Assembly: GCA_012103535.1 (NCBI GenBank)
Contig: WLWQ01000001.1
Coordinates: forward strand, 930,001 to 994,000
Direction of reading: 5' to 3'
Length of the DNA stretch: 64,000 bases
Origin: Pseudomonadales bacterium
Lineage (GTDB): Bacteria > Pseudomonadota > Gammaproteobacteria > Pseudomonadales > Pseudohongiellaceae
A program made the translations under genes and the position numbers. Shown here one piece after another: positions 46,706-55,773 of this stretch; position 1 is the first letter of the stretch; the number at the start of each line of letters is the position of its first letter. The notes under the pieces are model-generated. The model was not told where the DNA came from, ran no database searches, and saw only the letters and a list, made by a program, of their open reading frames with translations.

Positions 46706-47521
46706 ATGCCAGTAAATTCAAGCAGATTCAACCGATTTTTGGTGTTATTGCTGGGTCAATACATGCTCGCCACTATGGCTTTTGGCCAGGCCTTTGAGCT
46801 TACTGATGCCGATTTGCAATGGCTTGGAGAGCGGGTATTCGCCAACGAATGTGCGAGTAAGTACGATTGCCTCACCAGTTGGAACGAAGGTGAAGACTTC
46901 CCATCATTGGGAATCGGACATTTTATCTGGTTTCAGGCAGGACAAGATTCACCCTTCGAGGAGACTTTTCCAGCGCTGCTACAGTATTTTGAGGAAAGAA
47001 ATGTTGAGACGCCCGGGTGGCTAAACAACAATGCAAATCCCGAATCTCCCTGGCGCAATCGAGAAGAGTTTTACACAGATTTTAATAGTGAACGGTCAAT
47101 TCAATTACGAACCTTTCTCGATAGGACTAAAGCTATTCAAGTTGATTTCATTGTGCGACGACTTGGTCAATCTCTGGAACAGATCATCACCTCGTTTTCA
47201 ACTGACCAACAAACGTCAGTTAGGGAATTAATTACCACGGTTGCTCGAAGTCATCCCCCCTACGGTGCTTATGCGCTTATCGATTATGTGCATTTTAAAG
47301 GAACTGGATTAAAGTCCAGCGAGCGCTACCAAAATCAGGGCTGGGGTCTGAAACATGTTATCGATAAAATGCAGGGCTCTCCCATTACCCTCTACAGCTT
47401 TGTGCAGGCAGCCAAACAGGTCTTAGGCGATCGGGTAATTAATGCACCAGTGGCAAGGAACGAACAGCGTTGGTTAGTCGGATGGCATAATCGAGTTGCT
47501 TCCTATTTGCCCCCGCACTAG
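46706..47521 (+). CDS. Exported protein of unknown function
   Basis: 271 residues from the ATG at 46706; GTG at 46691 is an alternative. The signal peptide RFLVLLLGQYMLATMAFGQ is clear. The mature part has a conserved-looking NECASKYDCLTSWNEGEDFPSLGIGHFIWF segment with two cysteines that may pair. A glutamate followed by GIGHFIW is reminiscent of lysozyme-like folds, but I cannot assign an enzyme. Later helices contain SFSTDQQTSVRELITTVA and DYVHFKGTGLKSSERYQNQGWGLKHV. It is probably periplasmic, in front of hisC and divergent from the PilB-like gene. Confidence 0.6.
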   Translation: MPVNSSRFNRFLVLLLGQYMLATMAFGQAFELTDADLQWLGERVFANECASKYDCLTSWNEGEDFPSLGIGHFIWFQAGQDSPFEETFPALLQYFEERNVETPGWLNNNANPESPWRNREEFYTDFNSERSIQLRTFLDRTKAIQVDFIVRRLGQSLEQIITSFSTDQQTSVRELITTVARSHPPYGAYALIDYVHFKGTGLKSSERYQNQGWGLKHVIDKMQGSPITLYSFVQAAKQVLGDRVINAPVARNEQRWLVGWHNRVASYLPPH

Positions 47522-47605
47522 ATTAAAGTCGAACTTGCTGCATTAGAAACTTCCTTATACCCTGCAAGCTTCTTTTATTGACCTACAAACCTGTCGGCTG
47601 TGAGC

Positions 47606-48682
47606 ATGACTTTTGAACGAACCAATATTGCCAGTATGGAAGGTTATGTTCCTGGTGAACAACCTAAGGGCAAGGCAGTAATTAAACTAAATACTAACGA
47701 GAATCCTTATCCTGCCAGTCCGGAAGTCGCAGCGACACTTGCCAACATTAAGGTCGAAGAATTACGTCGCTACCCACAAGCATTGGCGGAGGATTTCCGC
47801 CAAATTGCAGCTCAGCTTCATCAGATTAGTGAAACTAATATTATTCCTACTAATGGTGGCGATGAGCTATTGCGTCTCGCACTCACCACTTTTGTCGAAG
47901 CGGGAGACAATGTTGTTATTACTCAACCGAGCTATTCGCTTTACCCGGTACTGGCGGATGTTCAGAACTGCAACATAGTGGAAGTGCCATTGCAAGACGA
48001 CTGGGGTATGCCCGTTGATTTTATAAGTACTTTAAATCAATCCCAGGCCAAGATGTGCATCCTGGTAAATCCACATGCACCAACCGGCGTACTGCTCGAT
48101 ACCAACTACATAAAGAAATTGGCAGAAAATTTTGATGGGGTTTTGGTTGTGGATGAAGCCTATGTCGACTTTGTGGATCCCACACAGTCCTATAATTGTG
48201 TGCCGCTCATCGATTCCCATAACAACATTTTAATTCTCCGCACACTGTCAAAAGGTTACTCCCTCGCCGGACTGCGTTTTGGCTACGGCATTGCCAACGA
48301 ATCACTGGCAAATCCTATGATGTTTAAAACTCGGGATAGTTATAACACCGATCATATCGCGCAAAAATTAGCCTGTGCTGCATTGCAGTCGCAAGAATAT
48401 GCGCAGGCGAACTGGAAAAGCATTCGTCAATCCAGAGCAGCACTGACCGATTCACTGAATGAGCTAGGACTAATCACGACACCAAGCCAGACTAATTTTG
48501 TTCTCTGCCAGGTACCGGATAGTTTCGGCGCTGCAGAACTCTATCAGGCGCTTAAAAAGCGCGGAATCTTGGTGCGCTATTTTCAGCAACAGAGGTTAGA
48601 AGACAAACTACGCATCAGTATTGGTTCCGAAGAAGAAAATATCACCATACTGGCGGCTTTACAGGAAATTTTGGCAGGCTGA
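47606..48682 (+). CDS. hisC: Histidinol-phosphate aminotransferase
   Basis: 358 residues from the ATG at 47606 (GTG at 47600 is possible). Class I/II PLP aminotransferase: KLNTNENPYPASP at the N-terminus is the HisC substrate-binding signature, TNGGDELLRLA and VNPHAPTGV follow, and the PLP lysine is K216 in RTLSKGYSLAGLRFGYG. It converts imidazole-acetol phosphate and glutamate to histidinol phosphate. No other his genes are nearby; stand-alone second copies of hisC are common in gammaproteobacteria and may act on aromatic 2-oxoacids instead. Confidence 0.87.
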   Translation: MTFERTNIASMEGYVPGEQPKGKAVIKLNTNENPYPASPEVAATLANIKVEELRRYPQALAEDFRQIAAQLHQISETNIIPTNGGDELLRLALTTFVEAGDNVVITQPSYSLYPVLADVQNCNIVEVPLQDDWGMPVDFISTLNQSQAKMCILVNPHAPTGVLLDTNYIKKLAENFDGVLVVDEAYVDFVDPTQSYNCVPLIDSHNNILILRTLSKGYSLAGLRFGYGIANESLANPMMFKTRDSYNTDHIAQKLACAALQSQEYAQANWKSIRQSRAALTDSLNELGLITTPSQTNFVLCQVPDSFGAAELYQALKKRGILVRYFQQQRLEDKLRISIGSEEENITILAALQEILAG

Positions 48683-48765
48683 GGGGCCTATAAATAGCGC
48701 CAATCATTAGTATTTTTCATGGTTCTCACTACACTTTAAGTAGGTTCGAAACTTGGAATAGTTTG

Positions 48766-49479
48766 ATGCATGAATCCCGTCGTCATCGCCGCTTGAAAAT
48801 CCCTCTGCAAGTGGAGATCCATCACGAATCTCTGGGTTCCCTTCTGGTGGAAGCAAGTGACATGTCCGATGGAGGTGTTTTTGTCCTTTTGGACGAATGC
48901 TTTCAACTGGATCTTGGCGAACTAGTCACTGTTAAGACTCTCGGTTTGGGAGCCGACGGCTCTGAATCCGGTCCAGCATTGTTCATGCGAGTTGCGCGTA
49001 AGACCGATACCGGCATGGGTTTATCAATTGAAGAAGCACCCCCCAACCTTGAAGCTGAGCATGGCGATTCCTCTGTTTATGTATCGCCACAGCAATCAAT
49101 TCTGCAGAGCCTCTTCATCGTCAATGCGCAGGAGAAAGTGTTGCTTACCCTGCAAGGCGACCACTGGCGACTACCCAGCCGGGAATTGATCTCTGGTGAA
49201 AGTTGGCAAGATGGTATTGAACGCAGTTTGGCCCAGCTCGAGCAGGATGAAGTACTTAGTGACACTGAGAAATTGGAAGCCAGTCTGCAATGCTTTCCCA
49301 GCTCGGATGAGTCCAGTCCTTTCATCGACATGGTTATTCCTTGCCGACTGTCCAATGAAGTAAAGAATGAAGAAAGCCCCACGCCAAATCCCTATCGCTG
49401 GATTGAAATTAGTAAACTCACAGATTTAAACAGCAATCTCGACCCGGTTGCAGTTGACAACATCCTTAGCCAGGTTTAG
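48766..49479 (+). CDS. PilZ domain fused to a degenerate Nudix-like domain
   Basis: 237 residues from the ATG at 48766. The first 100 residues are a PilZ domain: RRHRRLKIPLQVEI supplies the RxxxR motif and DMSDGGVFV the D/NxSxxG motif, so c-di-GMP binding is expected. Residues about 110-237 look like a Nudix fold: LFIVNAQEKVLLTLQGDHWRLPSRELISGESW, then GIERSLAQLEQDE where GxxxxxExxxxxxxREUxEExGU should lie. The metal-binding glutamates are mostly replaced (RSLAQLE), so hydrolase activity is unlikely. The output is unknown. It is followed by a zinc-finger gene on the same strand. Confidence 0.7.
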   Translation: MHESRRHRRLKIPLQVEIHHESLGSLLVEASDMSDGGVFVLLDECFQLDLGELVTVKTLGLGADGSESGPALFMRVARKTDTGMGLSIEEAPPNLEAEHGDSSVYVSPQQSILQSLFIVNAQEKVLLTLQGDHWRLPSRELISGESWQDGIERSLAQLEQDEVLSDTEKLEASLQCFPSSDESSPFIDMVIPCRLSNEVKNEESPTPNPYRWIEISKLTDLNSNLDPVAVDNILSQV

Positions 49480-49524
49480 AAGTTACCCAGCTCCAACATT
49501 GTTAGCCTAATCGACGGTTTTCCC

Positions 49525-49989
49525 ATGAGTGCTGCAGATACCGAAGCTGCGCCCGAACGAACCTACTATTGCCATGAATGCAAGAAGCCCATGCGGCGTA
49601 TTGACGGCAAAATGGGTCCTTTCTGGGGATGTACAGGATTTCCTGATTGTAAAGCCACTCTTAATGATGTCGCAGGTAAGCCAAGCACCGAAATCGACGA
49701 ACATTATCGCTGCCCCATTTGTACGCGCAGGCTTGTGAAAGCAAATAAAGGCCAGGGCGATTACTGGTTCTGCAGTGGATATTCAAAGGGCTGTAAAGTT
49801 ACACTGGCGGACAACACTGGTGTTCCAGAGACTGCCCATCGCTGCCCTAGTTGTGGCAACTTGCTCACAAAGCGCAAAGGAAAAAATGGCATGTTTTGGG
49901 GATGTAGTGATTATCCTCGCTGTAAAGCCAGTTTTACCGACTTAGAGGGTCGTCCCGACTTTGATCTTTTCACTGCTAAACGTTCGTAA
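49525..49989 (+). CDS. Stand-alone topoisomerase-type zinc-finger protein
   Basis: 154 residues made almost entirely of three C4 zinc fingers of the topoisomerase I C-terminal type: CHECKKP...GCTGFPDC, CPICTRR...CSGYSKGC and CPSCGNL...GCSDYPRC. There is no topoisomerase catalytic domain. Such small proteins are thought to bind single-stranded DNA or RNA. It overlaps the following small membrane gene by 29 bp. Confidence 0.75.
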   Translation: MSAADTEAAPERTYYCHECKKPMRRIDGKMGPFWGCTGFPDCKATLNDVAGKPSTEIDEHYRCPICTRRLVKANKGQGDYWFCSGYSKGCKVTLADNTGVPETAHRCPSCGNLLTKRKGKNGMFWGCSDYPRCKASFTDLEGRPDFDLFTAKRS

Positions 49990-50212
49990 GAAAACCGCCG
50001 CCATCCTGGCCGGTATAACAATTGCCGCATTGTGCCTGTGGGGCCTATCCATGTGGAAAGACATTTCTTTGGAAGAAATGTTAAACATCTTGCTGGGTAC
50101 GGTCATTATGCTGGGCGCAATAATGCTTGGAGCCTTTCTTTTGATCGCTGCTCTCAAGCTACTTATACGAATTTGGCAGAAAGTTACGCACTCAGAAGCT
50201 GCAGAAGATTAA
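49961..50212 (+). CDS. Small two-helix membrane protein
   Basis: 83 residues from a TTG, with two helices (about 11-29 and 43-67) and a charged C-terminus. The start overlaps the zinc-finger gene by 29 bp, suggesting coupled translation. No family recognised. It ends 1 bp before the convergent rimI stop. Confidence 0.5.
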   Translation: MIFSLLNVRKKTAAILAGITIAALCLWGLSMWKDISLEEMLNILLGTVIMLGAIMLGAFLLIAALKLLIRIWQKVTHSEAAED

Positions 50213-50213
50213 A

Positions 50214-50690
50214 TTAGGGAAGCGGTAACGAGCGCGACATAATCAGGGCATCCTCCCGCCCTTCTAATCCCGGATAATAATTCTTCCTTTCTCCGATTAC
50301 CGTAAATCCTATTGAGCGATAGAGAGTAATCGCACCTTCGTTACTTGCCCTGACTTCAAGAAAACATTCCGAAGCATCCAGTTTATAAGCGCGATCCAGC
50401 AGCAAGTTAAAAATCTTTCGGCCATAACCATGGCGCTGAAACTCTGGGTGTACACAGAGAGTCAACAAATGACATTCTCCAATGGCAACAGACATAACGC
50501 CATGGGCAACGATCTTTTGTTTATTCGCCAATACCCAACATTGATATCCAGCTCGCAAACAATCTATGACGATGCGTTTCGTCCAGGGATGATCGTAGGC
50601 CGCCGCTTCGTTTTGCACGACCATATCTACAACGCTATAGCGCATATTGCGAGCAAAGAATTGCAGTTGCTTTTCAGATTGGGTCAACAT
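50214..50690 (-). CDS. rimI: Ribosomal protein S18-alanine N-acetyltransferase (RimI)
   Basis: 158 residues, GNAT fold. HLLTLCVHPEFQRHGYGRKIFNLLLDRA contains the acetyl-CoA loop (RxxGxG), and FLEVRASNEGAITLYRSIGFTVIGERKNYYPG is the RimI/RimI-like C-terminal signature. It acetylates the N-terminal alanine of S18. The upstream gene resembles holD, and rimI-holD pairing is common in gammaproteobacteria. An internal ATG at 50645 is less likely because the N-terminal strand would be lost. Confidence 0.85.
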   Translation of the reverse strand: MLTQSEKQLQFFARNMRYSVVDMVVQNEAAAYDHPWTKRIVIDCLRAGYQCWVLANKQKIVAHGVMSVAIGECHLLTLCVHPEFQRHGYGRKIFNLLLDRAYKLDASECFLEVRASNEGAITLYRSIGFTVIGERKNYYPGLEGREDALIMSRSLPLP

Positions 50691-50701
50691 ATTGAAGTGA
50701 C

Positions 50702-51523
50702 TTATTTCGACGCCTGAATTCTAGCTCGCAATGATTGCAATTGATGCCAAACATCTTTTTTTAACTGCGGATAGGACAACATTGATTGCAGACTTTGAGT
50801 AATAGTAATAAATAACTCTGAATTGGTCATTTGATAGTCGCGTCTATTCTCAGTACCTTCCGGACCAATTAGCAAGTCATCAACCAGGCCGGCGAAAACC
50901 AGCAGATTGTTAAATCCATCTTGTTGTTGCCGTCCGGCAATAAATCCTTGTAAAGCTTGCTTGGCCGCAGTGGCCTCGTCGGTGGCATCGGTGAACCCTT
51001 CAATTAGTGGCCAGCCAAAATGTTCTGACGCGATGGATTCTGAAACTAATTCAACATTCAGGGCTTGCAGAATATTTCTAAGCAAAAGCCAAGACTCATC
51101 TTTAGATTCCGCTGTTTGTTGCAAAGGATACTCATCTACCACAGCTAAGCTATCGGAGATCTTGTAATACCTTAAAGCGAAACGTAGATCATTGTCCGAC
51201 TCAGTACCTTTAGCCTTGTCTTCTTTCTCTACTTGCGCAGTGATTGTCTCCGGTTTTATATCGACTGGCTTGTCTTCCACGGTTGGAGGAGGCGGACTTA
51301 TTGCAGTGGGTGAAATGTCGCTAACAAGCTCTACCGCTTGTGAAGAAGATCTACTGGTTTCCTCAGTCGGTGAAGAGTCCTTATCAAGAGGCAACTCTTG
51401 CCCCTCTTCTTCCAGCTCAAATTCGTAAGCTGGAGATAATTTCGCGCCAGGAAGACTCACCCTTGGATAATAAACATCTATTCCCATGGCATTCAAATAG
51501 GCTTTTCTTTGTGATTCATTCAT
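50702..51523 (-). CDS. Putative DNA polymerase III psi-subunit-like (HolD-like) protein
   Basis: 273 residues from the ATG at 51523. The N-terminus RKAYLNAMGIDVYYPRVSLPGAKLSP resembles HolD-like proteins encoded beside rimI in Pseudomonas. Residues about 45-115 are a low-complexity Ser/Glu/Thr/Pro linker (SSPTEETSRSSSQAVELV). The C-terminal half (LLLRNILQALNVELVSES; LLVFAGLVDDLLIG) forms an alpha/beta domain. Psi links SSB to the clamp loader. The identification rests on the N-terminal motif and on context with rimI, and is tentative. Confidence 0.5.
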   Translation of the reverse strand: MNESQRKAYLNAMGIDVYYPRVSLPGAKLSPAYEFELEEEGQELPLDKDSSPTEETSRSSSQAVELVSDISPTAISPPPPTVEDKPVDIKPETITAQVEKEDKAKGTESDNDLRFALRYYKISDSLAVVDEYPLQQTAESKDESWLLLRNILQALNVELVSESIASEHFGWPLIEGFTDATDEATAAKQALQGFIAGRQQQDGFNNLLVFAGLVDDLLIGPEGTENRRDYQMTNSELFITITQSLQSMLSYPQLKKDVWHQLQSLRARIQASK

Positions 51524-51671
51524 GGATTGCACTACTAAAAACTACGCGGTAAATATACTCGTTTGCCCAAACCACAACAACAAATCCTGTTTCCAGGCAG
51601 CAGATTTTGGGCAATTGAAGTTGGGAACTATTCATGATTGAATCCGCCTTCTGAATTTTTAAGGACAGAGA

Positions 51672-52655
51672 ATGAAAGCCGTACGTTGTAGCGCTCATGG
51701 CCCGCCAGAAAACCTCACCTTAGAGGAGATCGATGCTCCCGTCGCCGGTGAAAACGAGGCGATAGTGGAAGTCTATGCGGCCTCGCTAAATTTTCCAGAC
51801 GGCTTGCAAATACAAGGCAAGTATCAGTTTCAACCCCCCATGCCTTTTACTCCTGGCTCAGAAGTGGGCGGCATCATCAAATCCGTTGGCCCTGAACTTG
51901 AAGGATTCGCAGCGGGCGACCGAGTCATGGCTACACCCGGTCTCGGTGGATTAGCGGAAGAAGTAACGGTCAAGGCCGCAGGCCTGCGCAAAATTCCAGA
52001 CAGTATGGATTTCAGAACCGCTGCAAGTTTTGCCATGGTCTACACCACTTCCTATTACGCGCTTAAGCAACGAGCCAATCTGCAACCGGGTGAAACATTA
52101 CTTGTGCTTGGTGCCAGTGGCGGAGTAGGACTAACCGCAGTTGAACTTGGCAAGCTTATGGGAGCACGGGTCATTGCGGCCGCCAGCTCAGATGAGAAAC
52201 TGGAGTTTGTAAATCAACTCGAACCCGATGCACTCATTAATTATGCCGATGGTGATCTCAAAGAAAAAGTGAAAGCACTAACTGACGATCGTGGTGCAGA
52301 TGTAATCTACGACCCAGTTGGTGGCGATCTGTTTGATCAATGCTGTCGCTGCATCAATTGGAATGGTCGTCTCCTGGTAATTGGATTTACCAGTGGTCGT
52401 ATTCCAGAATACAAAGCAAACCTTGCTCTGTTAAAGGGATCTTCAATGGTCGGTGTGTTTCTCGGTCGATTTCGCAAAGAAGAGCCCGCTGAATACGAAA
52501 AGAATTTCCAGGAATTATTGGAAATGTACGATCAGGGAAAATTGCGCCCCTTAATCACTGAATCCTTTCCCCTGGAAGAATACGTTGCAGCCTTTAACGT
52601 ATTCACCGAAAGAAAAGTAATGGGCAAAGTGACCTTAGAAATAAAATCTGAGTAG
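51672..52655 (+). CDS. Zinc-independent quinone oxidoreductase (MDR family)
   Basis: 327 residues. MDR fold with LNFPDGLQIQGKYQFQPPMPFTPGSEVGG, and the NADP-binding VLGASGGVGLTAVELGKLMG, ADVIYDPVGGDLFDQC, then GRLLVIGFTSGRIPEYKANLALLK. No zinc ligands, as in QOR/Zta1 members. It reduces quinones or enoyl groups with NADPH. The gene lies 7 bp upstream of the acyl-CoA synthetase, so both may belong to one acyl-CoA catabolic unit. Confidence 0.87.
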   Translation: MKAVRCSAHGPPENLTLEEIDAPVAGENEAIVEVYAASLNFPDGLQIQGKYQFQPPMPFTPGSEVGGIIKSVGPELEGFAAGDRVMATPGLGGLAEEVTVKAAGLRKIPDSMDFRTAASFAMVYTTSYYALKQRANLQPGETLLVLGASGGVGLTAVELGKLMGARVIAAASSDEKLEFVNQLEPDALINYADGDLKEKVKALTDDRGADVIYDPVGGDLFDQCCRCINWNGRLLVIGFTSGRIPEYKANLALLKGSSMVGVFLGRFRKEEPAEYEKNFQELLEMYDQGKLRPLITESFPLEEYVAAFNVFTERKVMGKVTLEIKSE

Positions 52656-52662
52656 TACCTTA

Positions 52663-54393
52663 ATGCTGACTGATGAAGAAATTCGCCAGGACCTGGCGAA
52701 ACTAAAAGATATAGTCATTGCCCACAAAGCACCGGATGCAAAACTGGCCACGCATTCTGAAACAATCGACGGTCAGGACTACGACGTATTCAGCAAAGCG
52801 CCGAACAACCTAAGCGAGCTTTATGAGCTTGGATCGGTGCAGGCAGATGAAACGTTCCTGGTTTATTTAGACGAACGTTATACCTTTGCCGAAACCCTGG
52901 CTATGGCGCGACGCATGGCCAGGGTATTAAAAGAACAATTCAGTATCGTCCATGGCGACCGGGTTGCAGTTTGCGCGCGCAACTCTCCAGAGTGGTGTCT
53001 CGCCTATATGGCAACTACCATCCTCGGAGCCATCGTGGTGCCAATGAATTCCTGGTGGAAAGGCGCTGAGATGGAATACGGCCTCAGTGATAGCGGCAGT
53101 AAGCTGGTATTCGTCGATCACGCCCGTTTCCAGCAAATCGAACCCTTTCTAAATTCTCTCGATATAGCACTAGTTTAAATTAAGCCGGAAAATGAATCTG
53201 CTTATCCAGAGTTTTATTCCTTATTTGAAAATGTTGAACCTCTTAGCGATTCGGAAATTACGGCGCTGAAGGTCACAGCAGAAGACAATGCTTCCATTAT
53301 GTACACATCCGGATCTACCGGGATGCCCAAGGGAGTGCTTTCTACCCATCGCAGCATTATTAATGCGCTTTACACCTGGCGTTTCGTAAAGGAAATAAAT
53401 GAAATATTGCGTCCTGAGTTGGTAGAAGATAACCCGGAGTTTCAACCCGCCTTACTGTGCAACGTGCCCCTGTTTCATGTCACCGGAAGTCATGCTCAGT
53501 TCTTAGCCAGCTTTGTCTACCTGAGAAAAATGGTGATGATGTACAAATGGGATGCGGAAAAAGCGTTGGAACTGATTGAACAAGAAAGAATCTCAATATT
53601 TCATGGTGTCCCAACGATGACCTGGGAAATTATGCAATCAGAAAAATTTAAGCAGGCAGATTTGCGCAGCTTGCGCGGTGTGCAAAGTGGTGGCGCGCCG
53701 CGTCCGCCTGAGCATCTAAAGATGATGCTGGACAATTTTCCCGATAAAGCACTTCCCGGTCTTGGCTATGGTCTTACCGAAACCAATGCAATTGGCGCGA
53801 TCATTTCTGGCCAATTTTATGTCTCTAAACCCCATAGCACCGGACGACCCACACCACCAGTAACGACGGTAAGAATTGTCGATGAGAAAGACAATGAACT
53901 AGGCCCAAATGAAGTTGGCGAAATTTGCATAAAAGGGCCGACCATCATGCAGGGATACTGGAATATGCCAGAGGCAACCGCCGAGGTTATAAAAGACGGG
54001 TGGTTTTATACAGGTGACATTGGTCTGCTCGATGACCTGGGATTTTTAGTGATACTCGATCGCGCCAAGGATATTGTTATTCGAGGTGGGGAAAATATTG
54101 GTTGTGCCGAAGTGGAATACGCTATTACCGAACATCCCTCTGCAAGCGAGGTTTCCGTTTACGGAATTCCAGACGACAGGTTGGGAGAAATTCTAATTGC
54201 AACTGTAATGCTGAAGCATGAATCAAATCTCAGCGACGATGATTTAAAATCATTCTTAAAAGAAAAAATCGCCGCCTTCAAAATACCCGAGCAATTCTAT
54301 TTTCAATATGAACAACTCCCCCGCATTGCTTCCGGTAAAATTGCCAAGAAAGAGTTACGCCAACTCACCATGGAAAAGCTAGCCCTTGCCTAA
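52663..54393 (+). pseudogene. Acyl-CoA synthetase interrupted by one in-frame TAA
   Basis: The frame from ATG 52663 codes for the N-terminal 171 residues, meets TAA at 53176-53178, and continues in the same frame to 54393 without another stop; the total would be 576 residues, a normal ACS length. Motifs after the stop are intact: MYTSGSTGMPKG (AMP-binding), GYGLTETNA, GWFYTGDIG, and the catalytic lysine in ASGKIAKKEL. Motifs before the stop (GDRVAVCARNSPEWCLAYMA) are also fine. The TAA could be a real nonsense mutation, a read error or a readthrough site. An ATG at 53299 could start only a fragment lacking the N-terminal third. If functional, the enzyme would activate a fatty or aromatic acid to acyl-CoA. 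Confidence 0.82.
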
Positions 54394-54600
54394 TTCTTTA
54401 GAAACCTGTTGTCAGCGTTTCTCTTCATCAAATCGTCATATTTCTTATCTAGAGTAGTCGCCATTATGGCCTGGCTACCAAATTGTTTTATTTTTAAGAT
54501 TTTATTGAAGAATAATCCTATGCTTAACGATAAAGAAATTGATAGGAAGCTAAATGGCAATACTCAATCACCGCAAACTAAAGGCGGTAAGAGAGGCACC

Positions 54601-54834
54601 ATGAAAGAGCAAAAGTGGGACGATTCGCTGGAAAGTACCAAGGAATTTCTCGATCCCGGAGCAGTGTTACCTGATGACACCCAGGAAGAAGAGGAAATTC
54701 GAGTAGCCGCGCCCAAGACCAAGTCACACCTGACAGAGCTCCGTCGTCGCATCGAGGAACGCCTGGATAGCAAGCGAATTGACCTCGAATACGATTGGGA
54801 GGAGCAGGACGAGATCTCCGAGAAACTGCAGTAA
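54601..54834 (+). CDS. Small acidic protein of unknown function
   Basis: 77 residues from the ATG at 54601 with GAGAGG four bases upstream; an earlier ATG at 54520 would add 27 residues (LNDKEIDRKLNG). Highly charged, ending HLTELRRRIEERLDSKRIDLEYDWEEQDE, a helix reminiscent of PA3496-type small envelope-associated proteins. Family assignment is weak. A GGCCC-N8-GGGCC hairpin follows. Confidence 0.45.
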   Translation: MKEQKWDDSLESTKEFLDPGAVLPDDTQEEEEIRVAAPKTKSHLTELRRRIEERLDSKRIDLEYDWEEQDEISEKLQ

Positions 54835-54906
54835 AGGAGATTAAGTCGTCAATGTACTCGCTATACTGGCGGGCAATGGCTGACTACCCCCGTCTATTTC
54901 GCTACA

Positions 54907-54924
54907 GGCCCCTAAATTCGGGCC
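54907..54924 (+). terminator. Hairpin downstream of the small acidic gene
   Basis: GGCCC-ctaaattc-GGGCC, followed by CTCAGCTAATTTTATTT. The stem is short but GC-only; the T-run is delayed. Plausible terminator 73 bp after the stop. Confidence 0.4.
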
Positions 54925-54949
54925 CTCAGCTAATTTTATTTAATTTCGA

Positions 54950-54976
54950 TTGACCCTACCCAGTCCGATCTATACT
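54950..54976 (+). promoter_or_regulatory. Candidate sigma-70 promoter of the Anbu gene
   Basis: TTGACC (54950-54955) and TATACT (54971-54976) with a 15-bp spacer, shorter than the usual 17. About 40 bp to the ATG. Confidence 0.35.
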
Positions 54977-55014
54977 TAGTATGATTGAGCGCTTGTCGTT
55001 TCAGCGGGTAGAAA

Positions 55015-55773
55015 ATGACTTATTGTGTAGCAGTATCAGTCAATGCAGGAATGGTGTTCTGTTCAGATTCCTTAACGAACGCCGGCATTGATCAAGCTTC
55101 AACTTACAGCAAAATGTTTCGCTTCGGCATCGATGGCGAAAAGCAATTCGTGATTCTCGCTGCTGGCAATCTGGCTACGAGTCAGGCCACCATCGCCAAA
55201 ATTAAAAACGACATCAAGCAAGAAGCCGAAAAGAACTTGTTGACCCTGGATAGCATCGAAGAAGCGGCAGATTACATTGGCGATCTTTCCCGAGAAGAAC
55301 AAGACAAACGCAAGGTTGAGGGAAAAAAATTCGAGGCAAGTTTTATCATCGGCGGACAAATTGGCGATGATCATCATGAAATAATTCTCGTTTATCCTGA
55401 AGGGAATCACATTACAACTTCTGAAGACACGCCTTTCTTGCAAATTGGGGAAAGCAAGTACGGCAAACCCATTCTCGATCGAATCTTAAACCCTGAGTTA
55501 AATTTAGAAACTTGTGCTATGTGTGCATTAGTTTCTATGGACTCAACAATGCGAAGTAATTTAAGCGTAGGACCTCCGATTGAAGCACTCATCTACAAGA
55601 CCAATGCGCTGACTCTGGAAACGCCGCATAAATTTGATTCCAATAGCGACTTTCTGCGCAATCTAAATCAGGAATGGGACCAAAGATTGAAGGAAGCTTT
55701 CAGACAAATGCCACCACTGTCATGGGCAGCTAACTGGGATAAATCAAGCCGTGAACAAAGCGGAGCTTCTTAA
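55015..55773 (+). CDS. Anbu proteasome-like peptidase
   Basis: 252 residues, the bacterial ancestral beta-subunit family (Anbu). It begins MTYCVAVSVNAGMVFCSDS: removal of Met would expose the nucleophile Thr, with D18 and K33 (17 and 32 in mature numbering) in the expected triad positions. FEASFIIGGQIG, LQIGESKYGKPILDR and the ending FRQMPPLSWAANWD match the family. Anbu forms ring- or helix-like homo-oligomers; peptidase activity is reported as weak and its role is unsettled. Its 3' end overlaps the facing metallopeptidase gene by 44 bp. The alpha-E and ATP-grasp partners follow on the other strand. Confidence 0.85.
   Translation: MTYCVAVSVNAGMVFCSDSLTNAGIDQASTYSKMFRFGIDGEKQFVILAAGNLATSQATIAKIKNDIKQEAEKNLLTLDSIEEAADYIGDLSREEQDKRKVEGKKFEASFIIGGQIGDDHHEIILVYPEGNHITTSEDTPFLQIGESKYGKPILDRILNPELNLETCAMCALVSMDSTMRSNLSVGPPIEALIYKTNALTLETPHKFDSNSDFLRNLNQEWDQRLKEAFRQMPPLSWAANWDKSSREQSGAS

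Noticed and set aside
47606..48682. hisC as part of a histidine operon
   Set aside because: No other his genes flank it; an unknown secreted protein and a PilZ gene do.
53176..53178. Recoded stop (selenocysteine or pyrrolysine) in the acyl-CoA synthetase
   Set aside because: The codon is TAA; selenocysteine uses TGA and pyrrolysine TAG, and no catalytic Cys is expected at this place.
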